DNA of 64,000 nt, from positions 186,001 to 250,000 of the forward strand of contig NZ_BDCH01000023.1 in the NCBI RefSeq assembly GCF_001613405.1, in the 5' to 3' direction. A program made the position numbers and the translations under genes. Within the stretch, counting starts at the first letter, position 1. Each line of letters begins with the position of its first letter. Of this stretch, positions 35,931 through 44,664 are shown piece by piece. The stretch is from Nocardia crassostreae (GTDB lineage: Bacteria > Actinomycetota > Actinomycetes > Mycobacteriales > Mycobacteriaceae). The notes under the pieces are model-generated. The model had not been told where the DNA came from, searched no databases, and worked only from the letters and a program-made list of their open reading frames with translations.

Positions 35931-38900
35931 GTCGACATCCACCCCAACCTCGAGCGTGTCGACCGCCGAGTCATACAACTCGGCCAGCACCGCCGCCACG
36001 ACCCGACCGGCATCGACCCGCGGATCCACATCCACAGCCCGGCAAAACAACTCAGGCGCCTCAGCAGCAAGAGTTTTCACCACACCCCCCACACCCGCCA
36101 ACAGCCCAGCCTCGGGCTCAGCAGCCCCGGTCAGCCCGAGCCCACCATCGAGGCGGGTCAGCGTGACGAACGCCGTGCGACCGCGAACAGCAGTCCCCAG
36201 GTCTCTGTGTGTCGCAGCCGTCGATGCGCCGACCGGACCCTCAGCACCGACACCAGATTCCCCACGGCTCTCAGCAGACGTCAGCGCCTCGGGACGATCC
36301 CCGCCATCCGCTACGGCCCTGCTCACCCGGTGGCTCTCATCAGATGCCTGTGCCTCAGCAGGGCTTTCGACAGCTGCATCTGCCGCGTCACTGCCGAATC
36401 TCCTGTGGCTGTCAGCAGCCGTCAGAGCGGCTCGACCGTGTTTCGCCAGCAGGATGGACTCGGTGAGCTGACGTTCGGCCCCGAGCCAGGTCGGCTCGCC
36501 GTCGAGCACGACCAGTACGAGATCAACAGGCTCGCTCAGCCTTTCGCTGATGGCCCGTTCCACCGACTCCAGCTCGGCACCGACCTGATCGGTGGGCGAC
36601 AACTCTCGGGGATTGGCGGCGGGTAGGCCGATGCGGCGCACCGTCCAGCCCAGGTCCTCCAGTCCCGCAATGAGTTTCGCAGCGTCCTGGCCACCGTGAT
36701 CGGTCACTACCGCCACCGGGTCGGCGCGAAAGGGGTGATCCATGGGGTCGATCGCCGGGAGGTCGACGAGGGTGACCGGGTGACGGGGAGTTGCGGTGGG
36801 GCCGACGGCCGAGCTGGGCTCAGTGGTCGGCGACGGGGCTTTTGGGTCGACACCACCTGCCTCTCCGACTAGGATGTCCACCATCTGGTCGAGAGTTCGT
36901 AGTTCGCCGAGCATTTCGGGGCCGATCAGCGGGAGGGCAGGGAAACGTTCCTGGACTGCGCCGAGGACCTGGACCCGCTTGATGGAGTCGACGCCGAGGT
37001 CGGCTTCGAGATCCATGGTGGGGTCGATCAGGTCGGAGGGGTAGCCGGTCTTGCTGGCGACAACCTCGACCAGGGCGGCCCGGACGGACTCGGCATTCAG
37101 GGCGTGGCCGTTCGAGCTGGGCGGGGTGGATTGATTCGGCTGTGCGACAAAGGGTTCCGCCACAGGTTCCGCCACAGGTTCCGCCACAGGAGTGGAGGCG
37201 GCGACCGAGACTGGTGCCGTCGTGGCCACAGGCCCGACAGTGGGCGTCGTCGAGGCGGCCTGGGCAGTGGTCGATGCGGGCGCAGGCACCTGGGCGGCAA
37301 CAGCCTCGGGTGCGGCGATCGTGGCAGCCGACGACATGGCCGTCTGTGCGGCGAGTGCGGATCCTGGCACGGCGGTCTGGGCCGCGGGCAGCTGGTGGGG
37401 CGCGGCAGGGGCGGCGTAAACGGCGGGCGCGGCCAGGTAGGAGATCGGGTCGGACCAGGTGGCCGGGGCAGCCCCGAGTTCGAGTTCTGCCAGGCGGGCG
37501 AGGACCTCGGCGGCGCGTTCGTGGGCGTGGCCGATGGCCACGCTCTGGTCGCGGACCGACGCGATGATGTGCGGGAGGTTCGGGTCGTCGAGGCCGTGCT
37601 GGGCGATCAGGCCGACGACGCTTTCGGCGACGGTCAACTGGCTGTCGAGGTAGCGGGAGTGCAGGGCGAGGTGTTGGGCGGCCGGATCCTCTCCGGGGTG
37701 GTTCCGGGGCTGGGGATGGGCGGTCATCGGATGTTCCTCCTGAATGCTTTGTGCCACAGCGCCATTAACGGAGACCGGCGCCAGTGGGGCGACCGGATCG
37801 GCTGTGGGTCGGGCGGCGAGTTCGGCGACGCGGTAGCCGTCGCTCAGACCGTCCTGGTAGGCGGCGCGCCGGGCGGGCGAGATGTACTCGGGCGCGGAGA
37901 GGGTGACAGTCATACCTTTGCGCGCGGGCTCTTCCGGAATCGGCGCGTCGTAGCGGTTGATGCCGGTCAGCTCGGCGCCCAGGACGGCGAGGTGTACGGC
38001 GGCCTGTTTGAGGGCGATATCCGAATCACCCAGCGGGCCACTGTCGGTCGGGATGGCGATGACATCGGTGTCGGGCAGGATGGCGCGAACCAAGCCGGTG
38101 AGAACCTGCTTGGGGCCGAATTCCACGAAGACGGTCACGCCGTCCGCATGCATGGCGCGAACCGCCTCGACGAATTCCACCGGTCGAAGAAGCTGCTGGG
38201 CCAAGGTGTCGGCATTGGCGTCGGCATCCGACGCGTACCCGGCGCCAGGACTGTTGGCGTAGACCCGCGCGGCGGGCGCGCCGATGCTGGCGGTGCGCAG
38301 TGCTTCTCGGAATTGCTCGACCGCGTGCCCGACATAGGGCGTGTGGAAGGCCGCGGAGACCGGCAGCCGCCGCGCGGTGATGCGCTGTTCGGCGCACACC
38401 GCCACCAGCGCGTCCACGGCCTCCGTCCCACCACCGACGACCACCTGATCGGGCGCATTGTGGTTGCACACCACGACATCCGACGTCTCCGCGAGCGACT
38501 TCTCGACCACGTCCCGGCTCGCCGCGAGCGCCGCCATGGCACCGCTGTCAGCGCTGTCCCCGACCGGTGCCATGGCCGCGCCCCGCGCGCCCGCCAGGCG
38601 GAAGTAATCGTCGGTGGTCACCGCGTCGGCGGCCCACAGGGCGGTGAGCTCACCGAAGCTGTGTCCGAGGAAACCGTCGCACCGCAAACCGAGTTCGCGC
38701 AGGAACCGGAACTGCCCTGCCGACAGGGCACCGATCGCGGGCTGCGCGTATTCGGTGCGCCGCAGCGTAGATTCCTGCTCCTGTCGCAACGCCGAGTCGA
38801 AGATCGTCGGCGGGAACGCCGCCCTCGCCAACCCCGGACTCCCGCCCGGGAACGCGGCATTCGCCTCATCGAAGGCGGCGGCCACGGTGGGCACATTCAC

Positions 38901-40919
38901 CACCGCCTCCAGCCCCATATCCAGGTACTGACTGCCCTGCCCCGCGAACAGCGCACCGACCTTCAGCCCCGCCACCGCCGAACGCCGGTAGTACACACCC
39001 TGCGGCAGCACCCAATGGTCAGCGCTCGCACCATCCCCCACGTCCGGATCCGGTCGCTCGCCCCCGCCAGCCGACAGCGCCGCGTCCCGGACATGCGCGT
39101 CCAGCGGCTCGACACCTGCCTCATCCGACAGCTGTCCGGCTCCGACCGGCGTGTCCGTGCGATCGACGCCCAGATCAGCCGACGGTTTCCCGCCCCCGGT
39201 CTGTGTGTCCGGGCGGTCGATCACGGGATCAGCCGACGACTGGCCGCCTCGGGCCTGGGCGGCTTGCGGGGCGGCTGTCAGCCCCGCTGACAGCCGCTCT
39301 ATTGCCAGGCCGCGCAGTCGGTCGGCTGTGCTGTCTTCTGTCGCAACGAATCCCAGGCGGGCGTGCGAGGCGGGGATCGGTCCGCCCTCGGCGGCAGGGA
39401 CGCCGGAGGTCAGGAGGGCCAGGAGGGCGGCGGGGGTTGGGGCGTGCCACAGGTGGGCGCGAGCCGTGCGGTGCAGGTTGCGCACGGCCGCGCGGTCGTC
39501 GTCGTATTCCTCGAGGACCATGTGGAAGTTGGTGCCGCCGAAGCCCATTGCGGAGGCGGCGGCTCGGCGGACCGGGTGGCGTGGGTCGCGGATCCAGGGG
39601 CGGAGTTTGACGTTCACGTAGAACGGGGCCGAGTCGAAATCTATGCCGCTGTTGGGTCGTTCCACGTTGATGGTTGGCGGAAATACCTTGTGGTACAGGG
39701 CCAGTGAGAGCTTCATGACGCTCGCGGCGCCCGCCGCGCCCTTGGTGTGGCCGATTTGGGACTTCACGCTGCCCAGCGCCGCACCGTGGCGGTCGGCGGC
39801 ATTGTCGGTGAGCAACTCCCGCAGGGCGGTCAGCTCGGTGCGGTCGCCTACGGCGGTGCCGGTGGCGTGCGCCTCGAACAATGCCACCGATGCGGGTGAG
39901 CAGTCGGCGTCTTCGTAGGCGCGGTCGAGGGCGATGCGCTGGCCCTCGGCGCGCGGGGCGTAGATGCTCTTGGCGCGGCCGTCGCTGGAGGAGCCCAGGC
40001 CGCGGATGACCGCGTAGATGCGGTTGCCGTCGCGTTCGGCATCGGCCAGGCGGCGCAGGGCGAGCATGCCGATGCCCTCGCCGAGCAGGGTGCCGTCGGC
40101 GGCGTCAGAGAAGGGGCTGATCTTGTCCGTCTTGGACAGCGCACCGACCTTGCCGAAGGACATGTACACGAAAATGGTGTTCTCCGTGTCGACTCCGCCG
40201 GTGATCATCATATCGGCGCGGCCGTCCACGAGTTCGGCGATGGCCATGCGCATGGCCGACAGCGAGGCGGCGCAGGCGGCGTCGACGGTGCAGTTCAGAC
40301 CGCCCAGATCGAACCGGTTCGCCACCCGCCCCGCCACCACATTGGCGAGGAAGCCGGGGAAGGAGTTCTCCTCCCACGGCGCGAACGCCCGCACGTAGCG
40401 GTCGGCGATCTCCTCGGCGTCGGCCTGGGGCAGCCCCGCGGCCCGCACCACCTCTTCGAGGACCGGAGTCGACAGCCGCGCGGCCAGCGGATGCATCAAC
40501 GGCACCGGTCCGGTGGTGCCCAGCACCACGCCGGTCCGCTCGGGCCGATACCATTGCCCGGCTTCGACCCCGGTGTCCCACAGCAGATCTCGCGCAACCA
40601 TCAGGTTCAGCGTCTGCATGGTGCTGGTCACGTCGAGCTGATTGGGCGGCATGCCGAACTCGAGCGGATCGAATTCGACGTCCGGCAGAAAGGCCCCGCG
40701 CCGCGAATACGTCTTGTCCCGCGCTTCGGGATCCGGTTCGTAGTAGTCGGATACGCGCCAGCGCGATTCCGGCACCTCGGCGGTGCAGTCCAGGCCGTCG
40801 ACAATGTTCTGCCAGTAGTCCCGGTGATTGCGGGCCATGGGGAACAAGCTGGACATGCCGACGATCGCGATCGGATTGTCGGCCAAGCGCCGTCCGATGC
40901 GCGTCATTTCCTCGCTCAC
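35832..40919 (-). CDS. pfaA: Pfa-type iterative synthase, N-terminal part: KS-AT-ACP and KR N-lobe
   Basis: About 1,665 residues to the frame end, intact to the frameshift near residue 1,660. Ketosynthase: VDAACAASL (Cys near 215), EAHATGTAVGD and KSQIGHTKGAAG (His). Acyltransferase: GHSFGELTAL (Ser near 753). One acyl carrier domain: LGVDSIKRVQVL (Ser near 1,313), the Pfa/PksA-style carrier motif. A structural KR lobe follows. The start is GTG at 40919 behind GGAAGGAAG. Unusual: classical PfaA has several tandem ACPs, this has one, and both the KS-AT linker and the KR lobe contain degenerate repeats (39031-39250, 36190-36430). It follows the SGNH hydrolase gene by 11 bases. Family resemblance to PUFA and glycolipid synthases is strong; product unknown. 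Confidence 0.85.
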   Translation of the reverse strand: MSEEMTRIGRRLADNPIAIVGMSSLFPMARNHRDYWQNIVDGLDCTAEVPESRWRVSDYYEPDPEARDKTYSRRGAFLPDVEFDPLEFGMPPNQLDVTSTMQTLNLMVARDLLWDTGVEAGQWYRPERTGVVLGTTGPVPLMHPLAARLSTPVLEEVVRAAGLPQADAEEIADRYVRAFAPWEENSFPGFLANVVAGRVANRFDLGGLNCTVDAACAASLSAMRMAIAELVDGRADMMITGGVDTENTIFVYMSFGKVGALSKTDKISPFSDAADGTLLGEGIGMLALRRLADAERDGNRIYAVIRGLGSSSDGRAKSIYAPRAEGQRIALDRAYEDADCSPASVALFEAHATGTAVGDRTELTALRELLTDNAADRHGAALGSVKSQIGHTKGAAGAASVMKLSLALYHKVFPPTINVERPNSGIDFDSAPFYVNVKLRPWIRDPRHPVRRAAASAMGFGGTNFHMVLEEYDDDRAAVRNLHRTARAHLWHAPTPAALLALLTSGVPAAEGGPIPASHARLGFVATEDSTADRLRGLAIERLSAGLTAAPQAAQARGGQSSADPVIDRPDTQTGGGKPSADLGVDRTDTPVGAGQLSDEAGVEPLDAHVRDAALSAGGGERPDPDVGDGASADHWVLPQGVYYRRSAVAGLKVGALFAGQGSQYLDMGLEAVVNVPTVAAAFDEANAAFPGGSPGLARAAFPPTIFDSALRQEQESTLRRTEYAQPAIGALSAGQFRFLRELGLRCDGFLGHSFGELTALWAADAVTTDDYFRLAGARGAAMAPVGDSADSGAMAALAASRDVVEKSLAETSDVVVCNHNAPDQVVVGGGTEAVDALVAVCAEQRITARRLPVSAAFHTPYVGHAVEQFREALRTASIGAPAARVYANSPGAGYASDADANADTLAQQLLRPVEFVEAVRAMHADGVTVFVEFGPKQVLTGLVRAILPDTDVIAIPTDSGPLGDSDIALKQAAVHLAVLGAELTGINRYDAPIPEEPARKGMTVTLSAPEYISPARRAAYQDGLSDGYRVAELAARPTADPVAPLAPVSVNGAVAQSIQEEHPMTAHPQPRNHPGEDPAAQHLALHSRYLDSQLTVAESVVGLIAQHGLDDPNLPHIIASVRDQSVAIGHAHERAAEVLARLAELELGAAPATWSDPISYLAAPAVYAAPAAPHQLPAAQTAVPGSALAAQTAMSSAATIAAPEAVAAQVPAPASTTAQAASTTPTVGPVATTAPVSVAASTPVAEPVAEPVAEPFVAQPNQSTPPSSNGHALNAESVRAALVEVVASKTGYPSDLIDPTMDLEADLGVDSIKRVQVLGAVQERFPALPLIGPEMLGELRTLDQMVDILVGEAGGVDPKAPSPTTEPSSAVGPTATPRHPVTLVDLPAIDPMDHPFRADPVAVVTDHGGQDAAKLIAGLEDLGWTVRRIGLPAANPRELSPTDQVGAELESVERAISERLSEPVDLVLVVLDGEPTWLGAERQLTESILLAKHGRAALTAADSHRRFGSDAADAAVESPAEAQASDESHRVSRAVADGGDRPEALTSAESRGESGVGAEGPVGASTAATHRDLGTAVRGRTAFVTLTRLDGGLGLTGAAEPEAGLLAGVGGVVKTLAAEAPELFCRAVDVDPRVDAGRVVAAVLAELYDSAVDTLEVGVDVDGGTADCCSWSVSASCRRFRGRVGGGGAGDRGR
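36190..36430 (-). repeat. Degenerate tandem repeat in KR-lobe linker of the Pfa synthase
   Basis: The encoded stretch holds about four imperfect units of 20-24 residues beginning AADSHRRF, ASDESHRV, SAESRGES and AATHRDLG, rich in Ala, Ser, Asp and Glu. At DNA level a CTCAGCAG/GTCAG-type core recurs. It interrupts an otherwise conserved structural KR region. Boundaries are approximate. Confidence 0.5.
37153..37188 (-). repeat. Three perfect 12-bp tandem repeats in ACP-preceding linker
   Basis: GGTTCCGCCACA occurs three times in a row on the plus strand, encoding PVAE repeats in the Ala/Pro/Thr-rich linker before the carrier domain. Such linkers are flexible hinges and copy number can change by slippage. 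Confidence 0.8.
39031..39250 (-). repeat. Degenerate 54-bp tandem repeat in KS-AT linker
   Basis: Four consecutive 17- or 18-residue units: QSSADPVIDRPDTQTGGG, KPSADLGVDRTDTPVGAG, QLSDEAGVEPLDAHVRDA and ALSAGGGERPDPDVGDG. They lie between the KS post-domain and the AT GQGSQ region, where Pfa synthases normally have a shorter linker. Boundaries approximate to a few bases. Confidence 0.6.
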
Positions 40920-40930
40920 GTTCTTCCTTC

Positions 40931-41545
40931 CTAGCTGGCCCAGGCCATGGCGGCGGGCATCCCGGCGGTCGCCAGCAGTGCGGCGACCTCCCGGGCGAAC
41001 CACTGGTGCCCGCGCGGGCTGGGGTGCAGGCCGTCCGGTGACCACATATCCGGATCGGCCCATTCGGGGATGGTGGTGACGTCCAGGCACAGCGCTCCGG
41101 TGCGGGCGGTGGTCTCGCGCAGGGCATCGTTGGCCCAGTCGAAGCGCGACCGCAGCAGCGTCCGGAATGCCTCGGGGACAGGGAGATTGGCCGGGATATC
41201 GGCGTAGGTCGCGGTGAACACCACGGTGTCCATCCCGGTCAGGTGATCGAAGATGGTGCTCAGATTGCGTCGGAAACGCTGGGCGTCGAAGTCGCCGACG
41301 AGATCGTTGACGCCGACCACGACGCCGATCACCGGCGCCTTGTTGGTGAGGGCACGGAACAGCTGATCCTCGACGACCTGCTGTGTGGTGGCTTGGTAGG
41401 CGCCCAGATTGCGCACCGAATCCCTGGGCAGGGCCAGTATTTCGGCCAATCGGGGCACCCAGCCGTACCAGTCGCCGCCGGGTGCGGCATCGCCTCGGCC
41501 TTCCACGAAACTGTCGCCGAGCGTGGTGAGTCTGATCGCGGGCAT
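40931..41545 (-). CDS. SGNH/GDSL hydrolase
   Basis: 204 aa. Block I TLGDSFVEG with the nucleophile Ser12, a Gly block around NLGAYQATT, block III GVVVGVNDL with Asn, and block V DGLHPSPRGH with Asp and His: all four SGNH blocks are present. Esterase, thioesterase or acyltransferase activity. No signal peptide. It lies 11 bases upstream of the Pfa synthase start and 30 bases downstream of the FAD oxidoreductase gene, so it is in the same operon; releasing or transferring the finished acyl chain is a plausible but unproven role, since no thioesterase domain is seen in the synthase. Confidence 0.85.
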   Translation of the reverse strand: MPAIRLTTLGDSFVEGRGDAAPGGDWYGWVPRLAEILALPRDSVRNLGAYQATTQQVVEDQLFRALTNKAPVIGVVVGVNDLVGDFDAQRFRRNLSTIFDHLTGMDTVVFTATYADIPANLPVPEAFRTLLRSRFDWANDALRETTARTGALCLDVTTIPEWADPDMWSPDGLHPSPRGHQWFAREVAALLATAGMPAAMAWAS

Positions 41546-41575
41546 GGCACTCGTCTCCGGTTCGAAGGGGTCCGA

Positions 41576-42814
41576 TCAGGACGCGGTTTCGGGGTACATC
41601 CGATCCGCGCCCGGGGTTCCGGCCGCGTCGTAGAGGCTGGTCAGGTGATCGGGAGCGAAGAATTCCTTACCGTGCATACCGCCGCCGATGAGGGTGAAGA
41701 ACCGGCTCAGGCCCAGTTCGCTCTCGCCCGCGGCGCGGAAGACGGTCTCGTAGAACGGCGGCGCCTTCAGCTCGGAGATCATGCAGGTGAAGTTGAAGGT
41801 GTCGGCGGTGTGCTCGTCACGGTAGGTCTCGTACTCGCGCACGGCCTCGTCGATGGGCTGCTCCCCGGCCAGTCCGGCGTGCAGCTTGTCGGCCAGCACC
41901 TCGGCGTAGATCAGGGCGTCGGAAATGCCCCAGCCGGTGAACGGATCCTTGTGGTATCCGGCATCGCCGACCAGCGCCCAGCCGGGCCCCGCGGAGCGGC
42001 GGTAGTAGTTGTCCGGGTAGCGCATGGCGCGGAATCGTTCGACGCGTTTTCCGCTGTCGCGCAGCTGCTCACCGAAATCCGGGCGGATCTGATCGAACAC
42101 CTGCTGGAAGTTGCCCTCCACATCGGTGCGGAAATCGGCGAAGCGATCGATCTTGCGCATGACGGTGACCAGATGCTGATTGTCATTGGTCGGCCAGGCG
42201 CCGAACTGCTGCAGATCGAATCCGGTCCAGTGGTGGAATTCCCAATCCAGGCCGTCGTAGTAGCTGTAGTAGACGAAGCAGGACGCCGGGAGCACCTTGT
42301 GGTATTCGGCCTCGACCAGATCGCCGATGGTGGAATTGCGGCCGTCCGCGCCGACCACATAGGCGGACCGGAATTCCTGTTCGGCGCCGTCGGCGGCATT
42401 GCCCTGCACACCGATCACCCGCCCGTCCTCCCACAGCAGCCCGGTGACGGTGAAACCCTCGATCACCTCGGCTACGGCCTGGCGGGCGGCATCGACCAGC
42501 AGGCCGTCCAGCACGGTGCGCCGCGGGGCATACACCTCATCGATGCCCTCGACCTCGGCGAACCCGCGCAGCGTAATTCCGGTGTAGGAGAAGTTGAGCC
42601 GCCGGATGGGGGTCACGCCGGTGGCGACCAGCTTGTCCAGCAGGCCCCATTCCTTCAGCCGCGCCACACCGACCTGGTGAATGTAATGCGTGGAGACGGT
42701 ATCGCTGGGAAAGGTCACCCGGTCGACCAGCAGCACGCGATGGCCTTTCCGGGCGAGCAGCATGGCCACGGGCGAACCGGCGCAGCGAGCGCCGACCACG
42801 ATGACGTCGTACAT
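41576..42814 (-). CDS. FAD-dependent oxidoreductase (geranylgeranyl reductase / aromatic hydroxylase-like)
   Basis: 412 aa. Dinucleotide motif VIVVGARCAGSPVAMLLAR at the N-terminus, the conserved GADGRNS block (about residue 155), and the second FAD motif GPGWALVGDAGYHKDPFTGWGISDAL (about residue 280, DG/GD motif). This places it in the p-hydroxybenzoate hydroxylase/geranylgeranyl reductase superfamily, which includes enzymes that reduce lipid double bonds or hydroxylate and halogenate substrates. It is the third gene of the lipid-synthase operon. No halogenase WxWxIP motif is seen. A tailoring step on the lipid is likely. Confidence 0.83.
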   Translation of the reverse strand: MYDVIVVGARCAGSPVAMLLARKGHRVLLVDRVTFPSDTVSTHYIHQVGVARLKEWGLLDKLVATGVTPIRRLNFSYTGITLRGFAEVEGIDEVYAPRRTVLDGLLVDAARQAVAEVIEGFTVTGLLWEDGRVIGVQGNAADGAEQEFRSAYVVGADGRNSTIGDLVEAEYHKVLPASCFVYYSYYDGLDWEFHHWTGFDLQQFGAWPTNDNQHLVTVMRKIDRFADFRTDVEGNFQQVFDQIRPDFGEQLRDSGKRVERFRAMRYPDNYYRRSAGPGWALVGDAGYHKDPFTGWGISDALIYAEVLADKLHAGLAGEQPIDEAVREYETYRDEHTADTFNFTCMISELKAPPFYETVFRAAGESELGLSRFFTLIGGGMHGKEFFAPDHLTSLYDAAGTPGADRMYPETAS

Positions 42815-42844
42815 GGAATTTCTCCCTGTGATTTCAGAAGTGAA

Positions 42845-44620
42845 CTAGGAGTGATAAAGAGCCGCGATATCGCCCGCGTAGGCCTGTTCGATCACGACGC
42901 GGCGCAATTTGAACGAGGGCGTGAGCTGACCGTTCTCGACCGTGAAATCACCGGCCACCAGCCGGAATTCGCGAATCGATTCGGCCCGCGAGACCAGCGA
43001 GTTGGCGTCGTCGATCGCCGCCGCCACCGCGGCCTTCACCTCGTCGTGCCGATGCCAGCCCTGCTGCGGCACTTCGAGATTCCGCTCGATGGCCCACGCC
43101 ACCACGGCGGCGGGATCGAGGGTGACCAGCGCGGTCACGAACGAGCGCGCCTCGCCGAGCACCATGCAGTTGCTCACCAGCGGGTGCAGCCGCACCCGGT
43201 CCTCGAGCGGCGTCGGCGAGACGTTCTTGCCCCCGCTGGTCACCAGGATCTCCTTGCGACGGCCGGTGATGTAGACGTAGCCGTCCGCGTCGACGGCACC
43301 GAGATCGCCGGTGTGCAAACAGGTTTCGGCCGCGATGGTGTTCGGCCAATAGCCGGGCGAGGTATTGAGCCCGGACACCAGCACCTCGCCGTCGGCGGCG
43401 ATACCCACCGTGGTGCCGGGGACCGGGCGGCCCACGCTGCCGTGCCGGTTGGCGTGCACCTCGTTGATGGTCACCGCCGTCGCCGATTCGGTCAGCCCGT
43501 ACGCACCCAGACTCTGGATGCCGACTCCGGCGTAGAACGCGTCGGTGGTGGCGTCGAGGGATGCGCCACCGCTGATCACGTACCGGCACTGGCCACCGAA
43601 AACCGCTCGGACGGCGGCGAATACGGTGTCGTTCAAGCTGCGATGCCGCCCGGCGAGGCCGGGATCGACGGCATCGGACTCGAACAGCGCCCGCCCGTAG
43701 TCGACCGCGACCTGTTCCGCGGCGGCGCCGATGGCCCCGCGGCAGCGCTTGCTAATCTTCTCCAGCCCGTAGGGCACCAGCGCCAGGAAGGTGGGGCGGA
43801 ACCCGGGCAGTGCCTCCATCAGATCCGGAATGCCCGCGAGCAGAACGGTTTTGGATCCGCCGTGCAGGCAGGTCAGGAGCACGGTCCGGCCGAAGATGTG
43901 CGAGAGCGGCAATGCCAGCAGAGTCGCGGCGTCGGGGGCGCGGAACAGCTCGGGCAGATGCCGCACGGTATTCGCCGAGGAAGCGAACATTTTGCGATGC
44001 GTCAGCACGCAGCCCTTGGGCATTACCGTGGTCCCGCTGGTGTACACGATGGTCGCCACGGCCTCGGCCCGCACCACCGCACCGCGTCCGGTGAAGGCAT
44101 CCATCGAGGCGATCGCACCGGGCGCGTCGGTGAGCAGCCGCACCGGCGCGCGCCACCGCGCCTCGCCCAGCCGCGCCAGCACGTCACGCTGCTCGACGGT
44201 CTCCGCGAACCCGTACGCCGCACCGGAATCGGCCAGAATATGCGCGATCTGCTGCTCGGAGGCGGTCGGATAGACCGGCACCACGATCGCGCCGATGCTC
44301 AGCGCGGCGAAGTCGGCGACCACCCACTCATAGCTGTTGCGCCCCAGGATGGCCACGCGATCCCCGTGCCCGACACCGGATTCGATGAGCGCACGAGCGA
44401 GTGCGACGACATCACCGCGGAATTCACCCCAGGCGATCTCGTCCCATCCGCTCTCGGTGCGGCGGCACAGGATCGGCCGATGGGGCGTGCGCTGCGCACC
44501 CTCGGCGACAACATGGAACAGGCCGACCTCATCCGGGAGCACATCGGCGTCGGCACGGCCGTGGGAGACCGCCGACAGATCGGGATCGTCGACGGATGTG
44601 GACAGCAACACGGTAACCAC
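42845..44620 (-). CDS. Long-chain acyl-CoA/AMP ligase (FadD type)
   Basis: 591 aa, long-chain ligase class. Cores: TIVYTSGTTVMPKGCVLTH (A3), LPLSHIFGRT, AYGLTESATAV (A5), LHTGDLGAVDADGYVYITGR (A7), GRRKEILVTSGGKNVSP (A8) and a C-terminal Lys in LTPSFKLRR. Odd: the phosphate loop has Val where almost all relatives have Gly (TSGTTG-x-PKG); the codon is GTA. The effect on ATP binding is unknown. The GTG at 44620 or a second GTG at 44611 (GGTGG five bases upstream) could be used. Next to the synthase it may load a starter fatty acid or activate the product. Confidence 0.87.
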   Translation of the reverse strand: MVTVLLSTSVDDPDLSAVSHGRADADVLPDEVGLFHVVAEGAQRTPHRPILCRRTESGWDEIAWGEFRGDVVALARALIESGVGHGDRVAILGRNSYEWVVADFAALSIGAIVVPVYPTASEQQIAHILADSGAAYGFAETVEQRDVLARLGEARWRAPVRLLTDAPGAIASMDAFTGRGAVVRAEAVATIVYTSGTTVMPKGCVLTHRKMFASSANTVRHLPELFRAPDAATLLALPLSHIFGRTVLLTCLHGGSKTVLLAGIPDLMEALPGFRPTFLALVPYGLEKISKRCRGAIGAAAEQVAVDYGRALFESDAVDPGLAGRHRSLNDTVFAAVRAVFGGQCRYVISGGASLDATTDAFYAGVGIQSLGAYGLTESATAVTINEVHANRHGSVGRPVPGTTVGIAADGEVLVSGLNTSPGYWPNTIAAETCLHTGDLGAVDADGYVYITGRRKEILVTSGGKNVSPTPLEDRVRLHPLVSNCMVLGEARSFVTALVTLDPAAVVAWAIERNLEVPQQGWHRHDEVKAAVAAAIDDANSLVSRAESIREFRLVAGDFTVENGQLTPSFKLRRVVIEQAYAGDIAALYHS

Positions 44621-44664
44621 CTAATTGTTTTCATCGACTTCGGTGCTCGCCGCGCGGATCGGAA

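Noticed and set aside
39031-39250. CRISPR-like repeat array
   Set aside because: Repeats are degenerate, contiguous without spacers, and encode an in-frame linker of a megasynthase.
42845-44620. Ligase as the missing loading module of the NRPS
   Set aside because: More than 30 kb away on the same strand, long-chain FadD type rather than FAAL-NRPS type, and part of the lipid-synthase operon by spacing.
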